Shown: positions 42,783 through 51,271 of the stretch, one piece after another
How the letters are laid out: every line of letters begins with the position of its first letter
How positions within the stretch are numbered: position 1 is the stretch's first letter
Source of the DNA: Actinocatenispora sera
Lineage (GTDB): Bacteria > Actinomycetota > Actinomycetes > Mycobacteriales > Micromonosporaceae
Assembly (NCBI RefSeq): GCF_018324685.1
Contig: NZ_AP023354.1
Location: 5,972,426 to 6,036,425, forward strand
Reading direction: 5' to 3'
Length of the DNA: 64,000 nt
Notes under the pieces: model-generated
Databases searched by the model: none
What the model saw: only the letters and a program-made list of their open reading frames with translations
Told to the model about the DNA's origin: nothing
Position numbers and translations under genes: made by a program

Positions 42783-44975
42783 ATGCACGCCTTGTTGTAC
42801 CGGCTCGGCCGGCTGACCTTCCGCCGACACTGGGTGCTCGCGGCGATCTGGCTCGCGGTACTGGTCGCGGTTCTGGTGCTGCGGGCGGTACTCGGCGGCC
42901 AGTACGTCACCGACTACACGATTCCGGGCAGCGAGTCGTCGCAGGCCGCGGACGTGCTGACCCGCGACTTCCCGCAGCAGAGCGGCACCGCCGGGCAGAT
43001 CGTCTTCCACGCGCACTCCGGTACCGTGGCCGACCAGCAGTCCGCGGTGAACACCGCGGTCGCCAACGTCGGCAAGCTGCCACACGTGGTCCGCGCCACC
43101 AGCCCGTTCGCCACCGCGAACTCGCCGCAGGTCTCGCGCGACGGCACGATCGCCTACGCCCCGATGGCCTTCGACGTGGTCCCGGCGTCGCTGGACACCG
43201 GGTACCTGCACCAGCTCGACGACGCGGTCGCGCCGGCGAGGCACGCCGGCCTGCAGGTGGAGTACGGCGGTGGCGCCGGCCAGGTGGGCCAGCAGACCAA
43301 CGACGCCCGCTCCGAACTGATCGGCCTGACCTGTGCGCTGCTGTTGCTGCTGCTGATGTTCGGCGCGCTGGCCGCGGCGGCGATCCCGTTGCTGTCCGCG
43401 GTGTTCAGCGTCGGCGCCGGGCTGTCGCTGGTGGGCCTGATCGCCGCGGTCAGCACGGTACCCTCGGCCGCACCGACGGTGGCCACGCTGCTCGGCCTCG
43501 GGGTCGCCATCGACTACGGCCTGTTCCTTGTGGCCCGGCACCGCGAGCAACTCGACACCGGTACCGATCTGGCGACCTCGGCCGGCCGGACCGTCGCCAC
43601 CTCGGGGTCGGCGATCGTGGTGGCCGGCGGGACCGTGGTCATCGCCATTCTCGGGCTGTTCGTCTCCGGCGTCCCGTTCGTCTCCTCGCTCGGCGTGGCC
43701 TCCGCCATCGTCGTCGCGGTCACGGTACTGGCCGCGCTGACGCTGATTCCGGCGCTGCTGGGCATCGCCGGGAAGCGGGTACGGGCCCGCCGCGCCCGCG
43801 GCAGCACCGCGTCGGTGACCGAACCGGACCACGAGAGCGGTGTGTTCGGCCGCTGGGGGCGCTTCGTCAGCAGCCGGCCGTGGCCGTGGGCGGTGCTCGG
43901 CGTGGTCGTGCTGCTGGTGCTGGCCATCCCGCTGTCGGCGTTGCGGCTGGGCCAGCTGGACGCCGGCAGCAACCCGACGAGCGACTCCAGCCGGCGGGCG
44001 TACGACCTGATGTCGACCGGGTTCGGGCCAGGCAGCAACGGGCCGCTCGCGGTCGTGGTGCAGCTGCACCCCGGCGACCAGTCGAAGCTGTCGGGGTTGC
44101 AGTCCGACCTGGCGAAGACCGCGGACGTGGCGTCGGTGTCGGCACCGACGACCAACTCGGCGGGCACCACCGCGGTGCTGACCGTCATCGCGAAGAGCGC
44201 GCCGCAGGACGCGGCCACCACCGACCTGGTCGACCGGATCCGTACCGATGTGTTGCCGGCGTCGAAGCTTTCCGCCAGCCTGACCGGAACCACCCCGGGC
44301 TACGTCGACTTCACCGAGCGCGTCTCGCAGCGGCTGCCGTGGCTGATCGGCGTCGTCGTACTGCTCGCGTTCGTGCTGCTGACGATCGCGTTCCGGTCGC
44401 TCGCGATCGCGGTGAAGGCGGCCGTGCTCAACATCCTGTCGGTCGGCGCCTCCTACGGGGTGATCGTCGCGGTGTTCGGCTGGCAGTGGGGATCGGGGCT
44501 GCTCGGCATCGACGAGTCGCTGCCGGTACCGGCGTTCGTACCGATGCTCATGTTCGCGATCGTGTTCGGCCTGTCGATGGACTACGAGGTGTTCCTGCTG
44601 TCCCGGATCCGGGAGGCGTACCTCGCGACCGGGGACGCCCGGCGCAGCGTCGCGGCCGGCATCGGCGGTACCGCCCGGGTGATCAGCACCGCCGCGGCGA
44701 TCATGGTGGTGGTGTTCCTCAGCTTCGTGCTGGACCCGGATCCGACCATCAAGATGCTCGCCGTCGGGATGGCCGCCGCGGTGCTGGTCGACGCCACCGT
44801 GGTCCGGATGCTGCTGGTACCGGCCGTGATGGCGCTGTTGGGCGACCGCGCCTGGTGGCTGCCGCGCGGGCTCGACCGCATCGTGCCGCACCTCGATCTC
44901 GAGGGCACCGAGGCGGCCGGCGACACCGGTGCGGGCCGGCCACCGGCCGTCACGCCGGCCGGCGACCGTCCGTAG
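42783..44975 (+). CDS. MMPL/RND family transporter
   Basis: The 730-residue protein has the MMPL pattern: helix 1 (about 15-35), a first extracytoplasmic domain (about 45-180), five or six helices (about 185-370, with GVAIDYGLFLVARHREQL), a second extracytoplasmic domain (about 400-530) and a final helix block with GLSMDYEVFLLSRIREAY. The two DYxxF motifs carry the proton-relay Asp residues. Family members export lipids or drugs in actinobacteria. It is convergent with the DUF998 gene. No dedicated regulator adjoins it, though it follows the polysaccharide locus. Confidence 0.92.
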   Translation: MHALLYRLGRLTFRRHWVLAAIWLAVLVAVLVLRAVLGGQYVTDYTIPGSESSQAADVLTRDFPQQSGTAGQIVFHAHSGTVADQQSAVNTAVANVGKLPHVVRATSPFATANSPQVSRDGTIAYAPMAFDVVPASLDTGYLHQLDDAVAPARHAGLQVEYGGGAGQVGQQTNDARSELIGLTCALLLLLLMFGALAAAAIPLLSAVFSVGAGLSLVGLIAAVSTVPSAAPTVATLLGLGVAIDYGLFLVARHREQLDTGTDLATSAGRTVATSGSAIVVAGGTVVIAILGLFVSGVPFVSSLGVASAIVVAVTVLAALTLIPALLGIAGKRVRARRARGSTASVTEPDHESGVFGRWGRFVSSRPWPWAVLGVVVLLVLAIPLSALRLGQLDAGSNPTSDSSRRAYDLMSTGFGPGSNGPLAVVVQLHPGDQSKLSGLQSDLAKTADVASVSAPTTNSAGTTAVLTVIAKSAPQDAATTDLVDRIRTDVLPASKLSASLTGTTPGYVDFTERVSQRLPWLIGVVVLLAFVLLTIAFRSLAIAVKAAVLNILSVGASYGVIVAVFGWQWGSGLLGIDESLPVPAFVPMLMFAIVFGLSMDYEVFLLSRIREAYLATGDARRSVAAGIGGTARVISTAAAIMVVVFLSFVLDPDPTIKMLAVGMAAAVLVDATVVRMLLVPAVMALLGDRAWWLPRGLDRIVPHLDLEGTEAAGDTGAGRPPAVTPAGDRP

Positions 44976-45023
44976 TCGACGGTCCCCGCGGCGGCGGGTC
45001 CGGCGCCGAGGCGGCCGTGCAGG

Positions 45024-45737
45024 TCAGGCGCCGGGCTTCGGGGTGGCGCGGTAGAGCTGCACCGACACGGCGGCGAGCCAGGCCCAGGCGATCAGCACCC
45101 CGGCGGTGAACCCGAGCACGACCGGGGCGCTGCTCGACCCGCTGGTGATCCCGGCGAACGAGAGCAGGAACAGCACGCCGCTCAGCGTCGAGTAGAGCGC
45201 CCAGCCGCGGTGCCCCAACCGGAGCGACCGGCGGGCGAACACCAGGCAGGCGGCGATCAGGCACAGGAACCCGAGACCGCCGGCGGCGAGGTGCAGCAGC
45301 CCGTGCCAGGAGATCGCGGTGGCGGGGCCCGCCGGGGTGCCGGCCGGGAAGCCGTTCGCCGGATCGGCGACGAACGCACCGGCCAGAACCAGCCCGACCC
45401 CGTACCCGCCGACCAGCCTCGGCACCCACCGGCAGCCGGGCGTGCCGGCCAGCGCGCGGTGCATGCCGACCGCCGCGGCGAGCACCATCGCGCCGGACAG
45501 CACCAGGTTGGCGATCTGGATCCAGCCGAAGCTGCCGTTCGCGAGCAGGCTCCAGTCGTGGTGTGCCAGGTCGAAGCCGCGCCGGGTGACCGCCTGGATC
45601 AGGCTGACCACCACGTAGAACGGGCCCGCCAGCACGCCGTAGCCGAGCAGCGAGCGGGTGACCGCGCGGTGGCGGTCGCACGGCCGCCGGCCGGACGGGG
45701 GTGCCGCGGCTTCGGCCGGTTGCGAGGGTGTCGTCAT
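45024..45737 (-). CDS. DUF998 family membrane protein
   Basis: The 237-residue product has seven or so hydrophobic segments after a short cytosolic head and a typical DUF998 start (LLGYGVLAGPFYVVVSLIQA, then GFDLAHHDWSLLANGSFGWI). Family function is unknown. It is divergent from the TetR gene, with the TetR operator-like palindrome in the 120-base gap, so it is the probable target of that repressor. The pair looks like a small stress- or ligand-induced membrane unit. Confidence 0.87.
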   Translation of the reverse strand: MTTPSQPAEAAAPPSGRRPCDRHRAVTRSLLGYGVLAGPFYVVVSLIQAVTRRGFDLAHHDWSLLANGSFGWIQIANLVLSGAMVLAAAVGMHRALAGTPGCRWVPRLVGGYGVGLVLAGAFVADPANGFPAGTPAGPATAISWHGLLHLAAGGLGFLCLIAACLVFARRSLRLGHRGWALYSTLSGVLFLLSFAGITSGSSSAPVVLGFTAGVLIAWAWLAAVSVQLYRATPKPGA

Positions 45738-45792
45738 CTCGACCTCCCAGATTGGACTGTCTCGTCTTGTTCAATGGACTAGTCAGTACCAA

Positions 45793-45831
45793 CTGGACTG
45801 GACAGTACCGCACGAGTACTGTTCAGTCCAG
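45793..45831. promoter_or_regulatory. Putative TetR operator
   Basis: Arms CTGGACTGGACAGTAC (45793-45808) and GTACTGTTCAGTCCAG (45816-45831) pair at 15 of 16 positions around a 7-base spacer. The site is 27 bases before the TetR ATG and 56 bases before the DUF998 ATG. A third GGACTAGTCAGTACC copy lies at 45776-45790, so several dimers may bind. Confidence 0.75.
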
Positions 45832-45857
45832 TACGGTGGCGCGAGGAGAGGCGAGAA

Positions 45858-46553
45858 ATGATCAAACCGGACGAGGACCCCCGCACCGGCGAGCTGATCG
45901 TCCGGATCGGCCGAGGTGCGTCGAGCGACTCGACCGGCACGACCGGCAAGCGGGCGGCCATCGTGCAGGCCGCCACCGGCCTGTTCCTGCGCCAGGGCTA
46001 CCAGGGCACCAGCACCGACCAGATCGCCGCCACGGCCGCCGTGTCCAAGCAGACCGTCTACAACCAGTTCCGGGACAAGAAGACGCTGTTCGCCGAGATC
46101 ATCCTGGGCGTCACCGCCACCGCCGAACGGTTCGCCGCCGACGTGCCGACCGAACTCGCCGGTGTCCGCGCCGCCGACGACCTCGAACCGGCGCTGCGGT
46201 CGCTGGCCCGCCGGTACCTGTCGACGGTGCTCGACCCGCAGGTGCTGGCGCTGCGCCGGCTGATCATCGGCGAGTCCAGCCGGTTCCCCGAGCTGGCCCG
46301 CGAGTACCACCGGCGCGCCCCGGCCCGGGTGCTCGCGGCACTGGCCGACGTGTTCTCCCGGCTGGTCGACCGAGGGCTGCTCACGGGCGACCCCGGCGAC
46401 GCCGCAGAGGACTTCGCCTTCCTGGTCCTCGGGCCGGCGCTGGACCACGGCATGTTCCACGTCGACGACGACCCGGCCCCCGAGCCCGCCGTGCGGCGCG
46501 CCGCCGACCGCGCCGTCGCCGTCTTCCTCGGTAGCTACCGCCGCACGGGCTGA
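45858..46553 (+). CDS. TetR family transcriptional regulator
   Basis: The ATG at 45858 (GAGGAGAGGCG upstream) gives 231 residues. The DNA-binding domain (about 30-80) reads KRAAIVQAATGLFLRQGYQG then TSTDQIAATAAVSKQTVYNQ and FRDKKTLFAE. The C-terminal part (about 100-225) is the AefR-like ligand domain (RRLIIGESSRFPELAREYH). It should repress the divergent DUF998 gene and itself through the palindrome between them. The ligand is unknown. Confidence 0.93.
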   Translation: MIKPDEDPRTGELIVRIGRGASSDSTGTTGKRAAIVQAATGLFLRQGYQGTSTDQIAATAAVSKQTVYNQFRDKKTLFAEIILGVTATAERFAADVPTELAGVRAADDLEPALRSLARRYLSTVLDPQVLALRRLIIGESSRFPELAREYHRRAPARVLAALADVFSRLVDRGLLTGDPGDAAEDFAFLVLGPALDHGMFHVDDDPAPEPAVRRAADRAVAVFLGSYRRTG

Positions 46554-46627
46554 TCCCGGCTCCACCCACGACGGCAGCGTCCGGCCCGTCGGCGCAACGA
46601 CCGCGGCGGCACCCGCCCGGGAGCGGT

Positions 46628-47536
46628 TCAGTCGTCGGTCGGGCGAGGGCGGGCGGCGCGACGGTGCGCGATCTGCGCCGCCCGGTCGGCCCGGGCCAGC
46701 TCCCGCCGCGCGGTCCGGGCCCGTTCCCGGGCCGCCTGCTGCTCGCGACCGGCCCGGTCGAGTTCGCTGCTCAGCTCGGCGATCCGGCGCTCCGCCGCCC
46801 GGACGGCGCTCTGCGCGTCGGCGAGCTGTCGCTCCGCCACCGCCCGCGCCTCGGTCCTGACCGACAGCGCCCGGTCGGCCTCGACATCCCGGCCGGACCG
46901 GGCCGGGCGACCGCGGCCGGAACCGGCCCGGCCCGCGGTGCCGGCCTTGCCGCCGGACCGCTCGGCGGTGCGGGATCGGCCACCCGACCCGCCCCGGCGG
47001 TCCGCGGCGGCACCGAGCTCGACCACCTCGCCGCCGGCCGTCCCGTCGCCGGCCGGGGCGGTGACCGCGGCCAGCCCGGTACTGGCGAGCGGCCGGTCCA
47101 GCCGGCCCCGGATCCACCGCTGGCCGGCCTGCGCGTCGGCGACCACCGCATGCAGCGTCTGCTCCACCTCGCGGCGGGCCTCCGCGCCGAGCGGGTGCCC
47201 GGCCTCGTCGGCCAGCCGCGCCGCCGCGCCGACCAGTACCGGGATCAGCTGCCGTTGTTCGGCCGACAGCGCCCGGATCCGGGTGCCGTCCAGGTGCCGG
47301 TACGCGCTGCGCAGCTCCTCGCCCAGCACCAGCAGCCGCTCGACCTCGGCGGAGCGGGTACGGGCGAGCAGGTTGCCGGCCCACGCCGGCACGGTGGGCC
47401 GGCGCAGCGCATGGATCGAGGCGGCCAGCTCCCGGTCGCCGCCGGAGCGGGCCGCCTTCTCCCGCTCGGTACGGGCCGCGGTGAACTCACCCGGCGGCAG
47501 CGCGTACAGCTGGTCGGCGACGGCATCCAGATCCAC
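46628..47536 (-). CDS. Conserved actinobacterial coiled-coil protein of unknown function
   Basis: From GTG 47536 the product has 302 residues. The N-terminal half (about 1-130) is helical with DLDAVADQLYALPPGEFTAA and PTVPAWAGNLLARTRSAE. The middle is a Gly/Arg/Ser linker, and the C-terminal third is a strongly charged coiled coil rich in Arg, Glu and Ala (AERQLADAQSAVRAAERRIA). I have seen this plan in actinobacterial genomes without a function attached. No membrane segment or catalytic motif is evident. It lies alone between the TetR gene and the two-component operon. Confidence 0.75.
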   Translation of the reverse strand: MDLDAVADQLYALPPGEFTAARTEREKAARSGGDRELAASIHALRRPTVPAWAGNLLARTRSAEVERLLVLGEELRSAYRHLDGTRIRALSAEQRQLIPVLVGAAARLADEAGHPLGAEARREVEQTLHAVVADAQAGQRWIRGRLDRPLASTGLAAVTAPAGDGTAGGEVVELGAAADRRGGSGGRSRTAERSGGKAGTAGRAGSGRGRPARSGRDVEADRALSVRTEARAVAERQLADAQSAVRAAERRIAELSSELDRAGREQQAARERARTARRELARADRAAQIAHRRAARPRPTDD

Positions 47537-47633
47537 GACGCAACACCATCCGCAATCCTCGGCGACCCCCGCCACGACGTCGATCCACCAGCCTACGACG
47601 CGACCGGCGGCCGCGCCGGCCGCAACCGGAAGC

Positions 47634-48287
47634 TCACCCGCCGGAGCCGTCGAGGTAGGCGAGCACCGCCCGGACCCGGCGGTTGGTGTCCTCGGCCGCG
47701 GCGATGCCGAGCTTGGCGAAGATCGACGTGGTGTACTTGCTGATCGCGCCCTCGCTCAGAAACAGCCGGGTCGCGATGGCGGCGTTGGACAGCCCCTCCG
47801 CCATCAGCGCGAGCACCGAGCGTTCCCGGTCGGTCAGCGCGGCCAGCGGATCCACCCGGGCCGGCCGGCCGAGCAGCTTGGCGACCACCGTCGGATCCAG
47901 TGCCGTACCGCCGTGCGCGACCCGGTCCAGCGCGTCGGTGAACTGGTCGGCGTCCAGAACCCGATCCTTGAGCTGGTAACCGATCCCGCCCCGCTCGTCG
48001 GCCAGCAGCTCGCGCGCGTAGAGCTGCTCGACGTGCTGGGAGAGGATCAGCACCGGCAGGCCCGGGATCTCCCGACGGGCCGCGAGCGCGGCCTGCAGCC
48101 CCTCGTCGGAGAACGTCGGAGGCAGCCGGACATCCACGATGGCCACGTCGGGCCGGTGGATGAGCAGCGCGTCGAGCGTCTCCGGCCCGCTGCCGACCGC
48201 GGCGACGACGGCGTGCCCGTACGCCTCGACCAGCCGCACCAGCCCGTCCCGCAACAGGAACAGGTCCTCGGCTACGACAACTCGCAT
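47634..48287 (-). CDS. NarL/LuxR-family response regulator
   Basis: The 217-residue regulator has a receiver (1-120: VVVAEDLFLLRDG, phosphoacceptor Asp in VAIVDVRLPP, Lys in YQLKDRV) and a LuxR helix-turn-helix (about 150-205: LTDRERSVLALMAEGLSNAA then LSEGAISKYTTSIFAKL). Its start overlaps the histidine kinase stop by 16 bases. It is the cognate regulator of that kinase. It may bind the inverted repeat in the promoter block at 50,067, which also occurs before the acyltransferase gene. Confidence 0.93.
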   Translation of the reverse strand: MRVVVAEDLFLLRDGLVRLVEAYGHAVVAAVGSGPETLDALLIHRPDVAIVDVRLPPTFSDEGLQAALAARREIPGLPVLILSQHVEQLYARELLADERGGIGYQLKDRVLDADQFTDALDRVAHGGTALDPTVVAKLLGRPARVDPLAALTDRERSVLALMAEGLSNAAIATRLFLSEGAISKYTTSIFAKLGIAAAEDTNRRVRAVLAYLDGSGG

Positions 48288-49630
48288 GGCACTGCCACCG
48301 TGATCCGGCTCGGTCCACCGACCGGGCTGTCGATGCGCAACACCCCGCCGAACGCCGCCATCCGCCGCTCGATCCCCGCGAGCCCGGACCCGGCCGGCGG
48401 CGCACTCGGGGTACCGCCGGGCTCGGTCGCGGCGGCACCGATACCGCCGACACCGTCGTCGGTCACCGTCGCGGTCAGCACCCGCTCACCGTAGTCGAGG
48501 TCGATCTCTATCCGGCTCGCCCGGGCGTGCTTGACCGCGTTCGCGAGCAGCTCGGCGACGGCGAAGTAGATCGCCGACTCCACCGGCCGCTCCGGCCGTG
48601 CCGGCACCGTGCTGCGCACCTCGACCGGCAGCGCGGCGTCCAGGGCCAGCGCCCGTACCGCGTCGACCAGGCCGCGCTCGGCGAGCACCGGCGGGTTGAT
48701 GCCGCGAACCAGCGAGCGCAGTTCGGCCAGCGCGGCGGCCGATGAACTCCGGGCCTGGGCCAGGATCTGCTTCGCCTTGGCCGGGTCCTGGTCGACCAGC
48801 CGCTCCGCGGCACCCATCGACATGCCGAGGGCGACCAGCCGGGCCTGCGCGCCGTCGTGCAGGCCGCGCTCGATCCGCTCCAGTTCGGCCGCCTGGGTCT
48901 GGGTCAGGTCGGCCCGGATCGCCTCCAGCTCCTCCACCCGCCGGTCCATCGACCGCCGGGAGCCGCCGAGCAGCCGAACCCCGACGGGACCGAGCAGCCG
49001 CCAGCCGAACGGCGCGGCGGCGAGGCCGGCGGCGCACAGCGTGAGGCCGTACCCGAGCAGGTCCGGCCGGGTGAGCAGGTAGCCGCCGGCGGCCAGGCAG
49101 GCCAGCGGGGCGGCGGCGGCCGGCAGCACGGTGACCGCCGCGACCAGCAGCCAGAGCGCGTCGCGGCGCAGCTGCGGGTCGCGGCGCCGGGCGTCCAGCG
49201 TGGCCCGGCGGCGCGCCTCGCGCTGCGACTCGTGGTAGGCGTAGCCGTTCCACCAGAACCCGGTGGCCATCCGGGTGACGGGTAGCACCGGGTTGTACTG
49301 CGGTTCGACCGAGGCGCCCAGCCAGCGCCGCGCCGCCCAGCGGGCCGCCTCGCTCAGCGCCCGGCCCAGGAACGCCACCACGAACCAGCCGGCCGCGCCG
49401 GTCCAGAGCAGCGTCATCGCGATCTCACCGGCGTACACCAGCGCGAGGACCGGAAGCGGCGCGGACAGGTCGGTCGACCAGCTGCGGGCAAACCGGAAAC
49501 CGAAGAACGCGACCGGCACCACGACGGCGGGCAGCGCCCCGGTCACCCCGGTGACCACTACCGACCGGTACAGCCCGCGCCCGACGGCGCGCGCCCACCG
49601 CAGCGGGCCAACCTCGGCAGTCCCCGTCAT
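48272..49630 (-). CDS. Sensor histidine kinase (HisKA_3, NarX/LiaS-like)
   Basis: ATG 49630, with GGAGGGG six bases upstream, gives 452 residues. Four to six membrane helices occupy about 25-225; a sensor-like membrane block precedes the HisKA_3 dimerisation helix with phosphoacceptor His in ERIERGLHDGAQARL (about 260). The ATPase follows: N-box ELLANAVKHAR, G1 TDDGVGGIG and G2 GSGLAGIERRM. No separate extracellular domain is present, so it likely senses a membrane or envelope signal, perhaps with the small membrane protein encoded just upstream. Confidence 0.92.
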   Translation of the reverse strand: MTGTAEVGPLRWARAVGRGLYRSVVVTGVTGALPAVVVPVAFFGFRFARSWSTDLSAPLPVLALVYAGEIAMTLLWTGAAGWFVVAFLGRALSEAARWAARRWLGASVEPQYNPVLPVTRMATGFWWNGYAYHESQREARRRATLDARRRDPQLRRDALWLLVAAVTVLPAAAAPLACLAAGGYLLTRPDLLGYGLTLCAAGLAAAPFGWRLLGPVGVRLLGGSRRSMDRRVEELEAIRADLTQTQAAELERIERGLHDGAQARLVALGMSMGAAERLVDQDPAKAKQILAQARSSSAAALAELRSLVRGINPPVLAERGLVDAVRALALDAALPVEVRSTVPARPERPVESAIYFAVAELLANAVKHARASRIEIDLDYGERVLTATVTDDGVGGIGAAATEPGGTPSAPPAGSGLAGIERRMAAFGGVLRIDSPVGGPSRITVAVPCELS

Positions 49631-49717
49631 CCGCGTCCCCTCCTGCATCCCCGTCATTGTCGCAACCGGCGCCCGGCCGCACCGCGCACGCGCGGGCGGG
49701 TTCGGCGCCGGCGCCCG

Positions 49718-49966
49718 TCATGCCTGTTCTGTTCCGTCCACCGGTGCGCCGGCCGGCCCCGACTCACGTGCGGCCCGGCGAAGCGCGACCACTCCGCTGA
49801 CGGCGAGCACCGCGCCGACCCCGGCGAGCGAGACACCGTGGATCACCAGCCCGGCCGCGAAAATCTTGGACACCCCGGTCAGGACCGCCCCCGCCAGGAG
49901 GAACACGCCGCCCAGGATGGTCCGCAGTCGCGCCGGGACGCGGTTCAACAGCAGCAGCAACAACAC
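49718..49966 (-). CDS. Small two-helix membrane protein upstream of the two-component genes
   Basis: GTG 49966, behind GGAGCCGAGAA, gives 82 residues beginning VLLLLLLNRVPARL. Two hydrophobic helices (ILGGVFLLAGAVLTGVS and GLVIHGVSLAGVGAVLAVSG) flank a short loop, and the tail is charged. The gene lies 87 bases upstream of the histidine kinase on the same strand and directly follows the conserved promoter block, so it is the first gene of a three-gene operon. It could be an accessory sensor or signal-input protein, by analogy with small membrane partners of other LuxR-type two-component systems. Confidence 0.65.
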   Translation of the reverse strand: MLLLLLLNRVPARLRTILGGVFLLAGAVLTGVSKIFAAGLVIHGVSLAGVGAVLAVSGVVALRRAARESGPAGAPVDGTEQA

Positions 49967-50010
49967 TTCTCGGCTCCGTTCGGTTCGTCGCCGGCCGTAC
50001 TGCCGGGCGA

Positions 50011-50086
50011 CACCAACGACGCTACGAACCGGGCGGCGCGGCGGGTATCCGTCCACGCCCCGACCCGGGTGGGTCCAGCCCCACCC
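50011..50086 (-). promoter_or_regulatory. Conserved promoter block of the two-component operon, with inverted repeat
   Basis: GGGTGGG (50067-50073) and CCCACCC (50080-50086) form a 7-bp inverted repeat with a 6-base spacer. Read on the minus strand, GGATACC follows at 50044-50050, and a TTCGTAGC element lies about 20 bases further, 50-60 bases before the small-membrane-protein start. The block aligns without gaps to 56151-56226. I read it as an operator followed by -35/-10-like elements. Confidence 0.6.
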
Positions 50087-50118
50087 CGCGGCCGCCCGGT
50101 TGTGGCACGATCTCCCCG

Positions 50119-51135
50119 ATGCCCCCGCACTCCACGCGCCGGCGCCTGCGGCGCCGCATCCTGGTCGTGCCGCTCGGCCTGCTCGGCGCCGTGCTGCTGC
50201 TGGTGACGGCCGCCGGCGTGGCGCTGCAGGTCGAGGGCAGCGGTGCGGTTCCGGCCGCGGCGCGCGGCACCGGCCACGACGCCGAATGGCTCGGCCACGC
50301 CTGGGTCGACGGGCGGAGGAACCAGTCCGATGTGGACGAACTGGCCGTCCGGCTGCGGCGCACCGGCATCCGCGACCTGTACGTGCACGCCGGCCCGTTC
50401 GGCAACGACGGCAGCCTCGATCCGGCGCTGCGGCCCAAGGCCCGCTGGCTGGTCACGGCGCTGCACCGGGCGCTGCCGGGGGTACGGGTGCAGGCCTGGC
50501 TCGGCGCCCACCCGGTGCCGGGCCAGCTGCGGCTGGGCTCCGCGCGAACCCGGGCCGCGATCCGCACCTCGGTACGGCAGGTGCTGGGTGACGGGTTCGA
50601 CGGCGTGCACTACGACTTCGAGCCGGTCGCCGACGGCGACGCCGACCTGGCCACGCTGCTGGCCGCGAGCCGGCGGTTGACCCGCCGGTACCACGCCGTG
50701 CTGTCGCTGTCGGCGAGCCTGCTGGCGCCGGTACCTGGGCTCGCCGCCGCGGTCCGGGCGGCGCCCGGCGGGCCGCGCGGGGTCTGGTCGGCCGGCTACC
50801 TGCACCGGCTCGCGGTCCACGTCGACCAGGTCGTGCTGATGCTGTACGACAGCTGCCTGCCCACCGCGACCAGCTACGCCGGGTACGTCCGGCGGGCCAC
50901 CGGGCTGGCACTGCACGCGGTGCCGGGCCGCGTCGCGCTGCTGATCGGCGTACCGGCCTACCACGACCGCACCGCCTGCCACCGCGGCAACGCCGAGACG
51001 ATGACCGCCGCACTGCGCGGGGTCCGGCTGGCGCTCGGCGAGCGGCCACCGCACCGCACGTTCGGCGTCGCACTCTACGTCGACTTCGCCGCCACCCCGG
51101 CGGACTGGGCCGCCTACCGTACCGCTTGGTCCTGA
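50119..51135 (+). CDS. Secreted GH18-like glycoside hydrolase
   Basis: The 338-residue protein has an N-terminal signal or anchor (about 10-38, ILVVPLGLLGAVLLLVTAAG). The body is a TIM-barrel type with DGVHYDFEPVADGD near residue 160, the D-x-x-x-D-x-E catalytic signature; strands GIRDLYVHAGPFG, RVQAWLGAHPVPG and VVLMLYDSCLPT fit the barrel. It is a distant relative of the GH18-like lipoprotein of the polysaccharide locus. The start lies 33 bases downstream of the two-component promoter block and is divergent from it. Confidence 0.8.
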   Translation: MPPHSTRRRLRRRILVVPLGLLGAVLLLVTAAGVALQVEGSGAVPAAARGTGHDAEWLGHAWVDGRRNQSDVDELAVRLRRTGIRDLYVHAGPFGNDGSLDPALRPKARWLVTALHRALPGVRVQAWLGAHPVPGQLRLGSARTRAAIRTSVRQVLGDGFDGVHYDFEPVADGDADLATLLAASRRLTRRYHAVLSLSASLLAPVPGLAAAVRAAPGGPRGVWSAGYLHRLAVHVDQVVLMLYDSCLPTATSYAGYVRRATGLALHAVPGRVALLIGVPAYHDRTACHRGNAETMTAALRGVRLALGERPPHRTFGVALYVDFAATPADWAAYRTAWS

Positions 51136-51271
51136 TCGCCGACGCGCCGGCCGGGACCACGGGTGCGCTCCGGCGGCTACCGGATCGACATCGTCCACTG
51201 TGGACAGTTTCGGTGCGCCGGTCGCCGGGCTCACGTTGTGGCCGGGCGGTCGCGCGGATAGGTTCGGCGGC

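Noticed and set aside
42546-44891. A 781-codon open frame antisense to the MMPL transporter
   Set aside because: The MMPL frame has clear membrane helices and DYxxF motifs. The antisense frame is His/Arg/Asp-rich low-complexity text with no family signal.
45000-45034. CCGGCGCC/GGCGCCGG hairpin after the MMPL gene
   Set aside because: 8-bp arms with a 19-base loop, reaching into the DUF998 coding end. In this GC content it may be chance.
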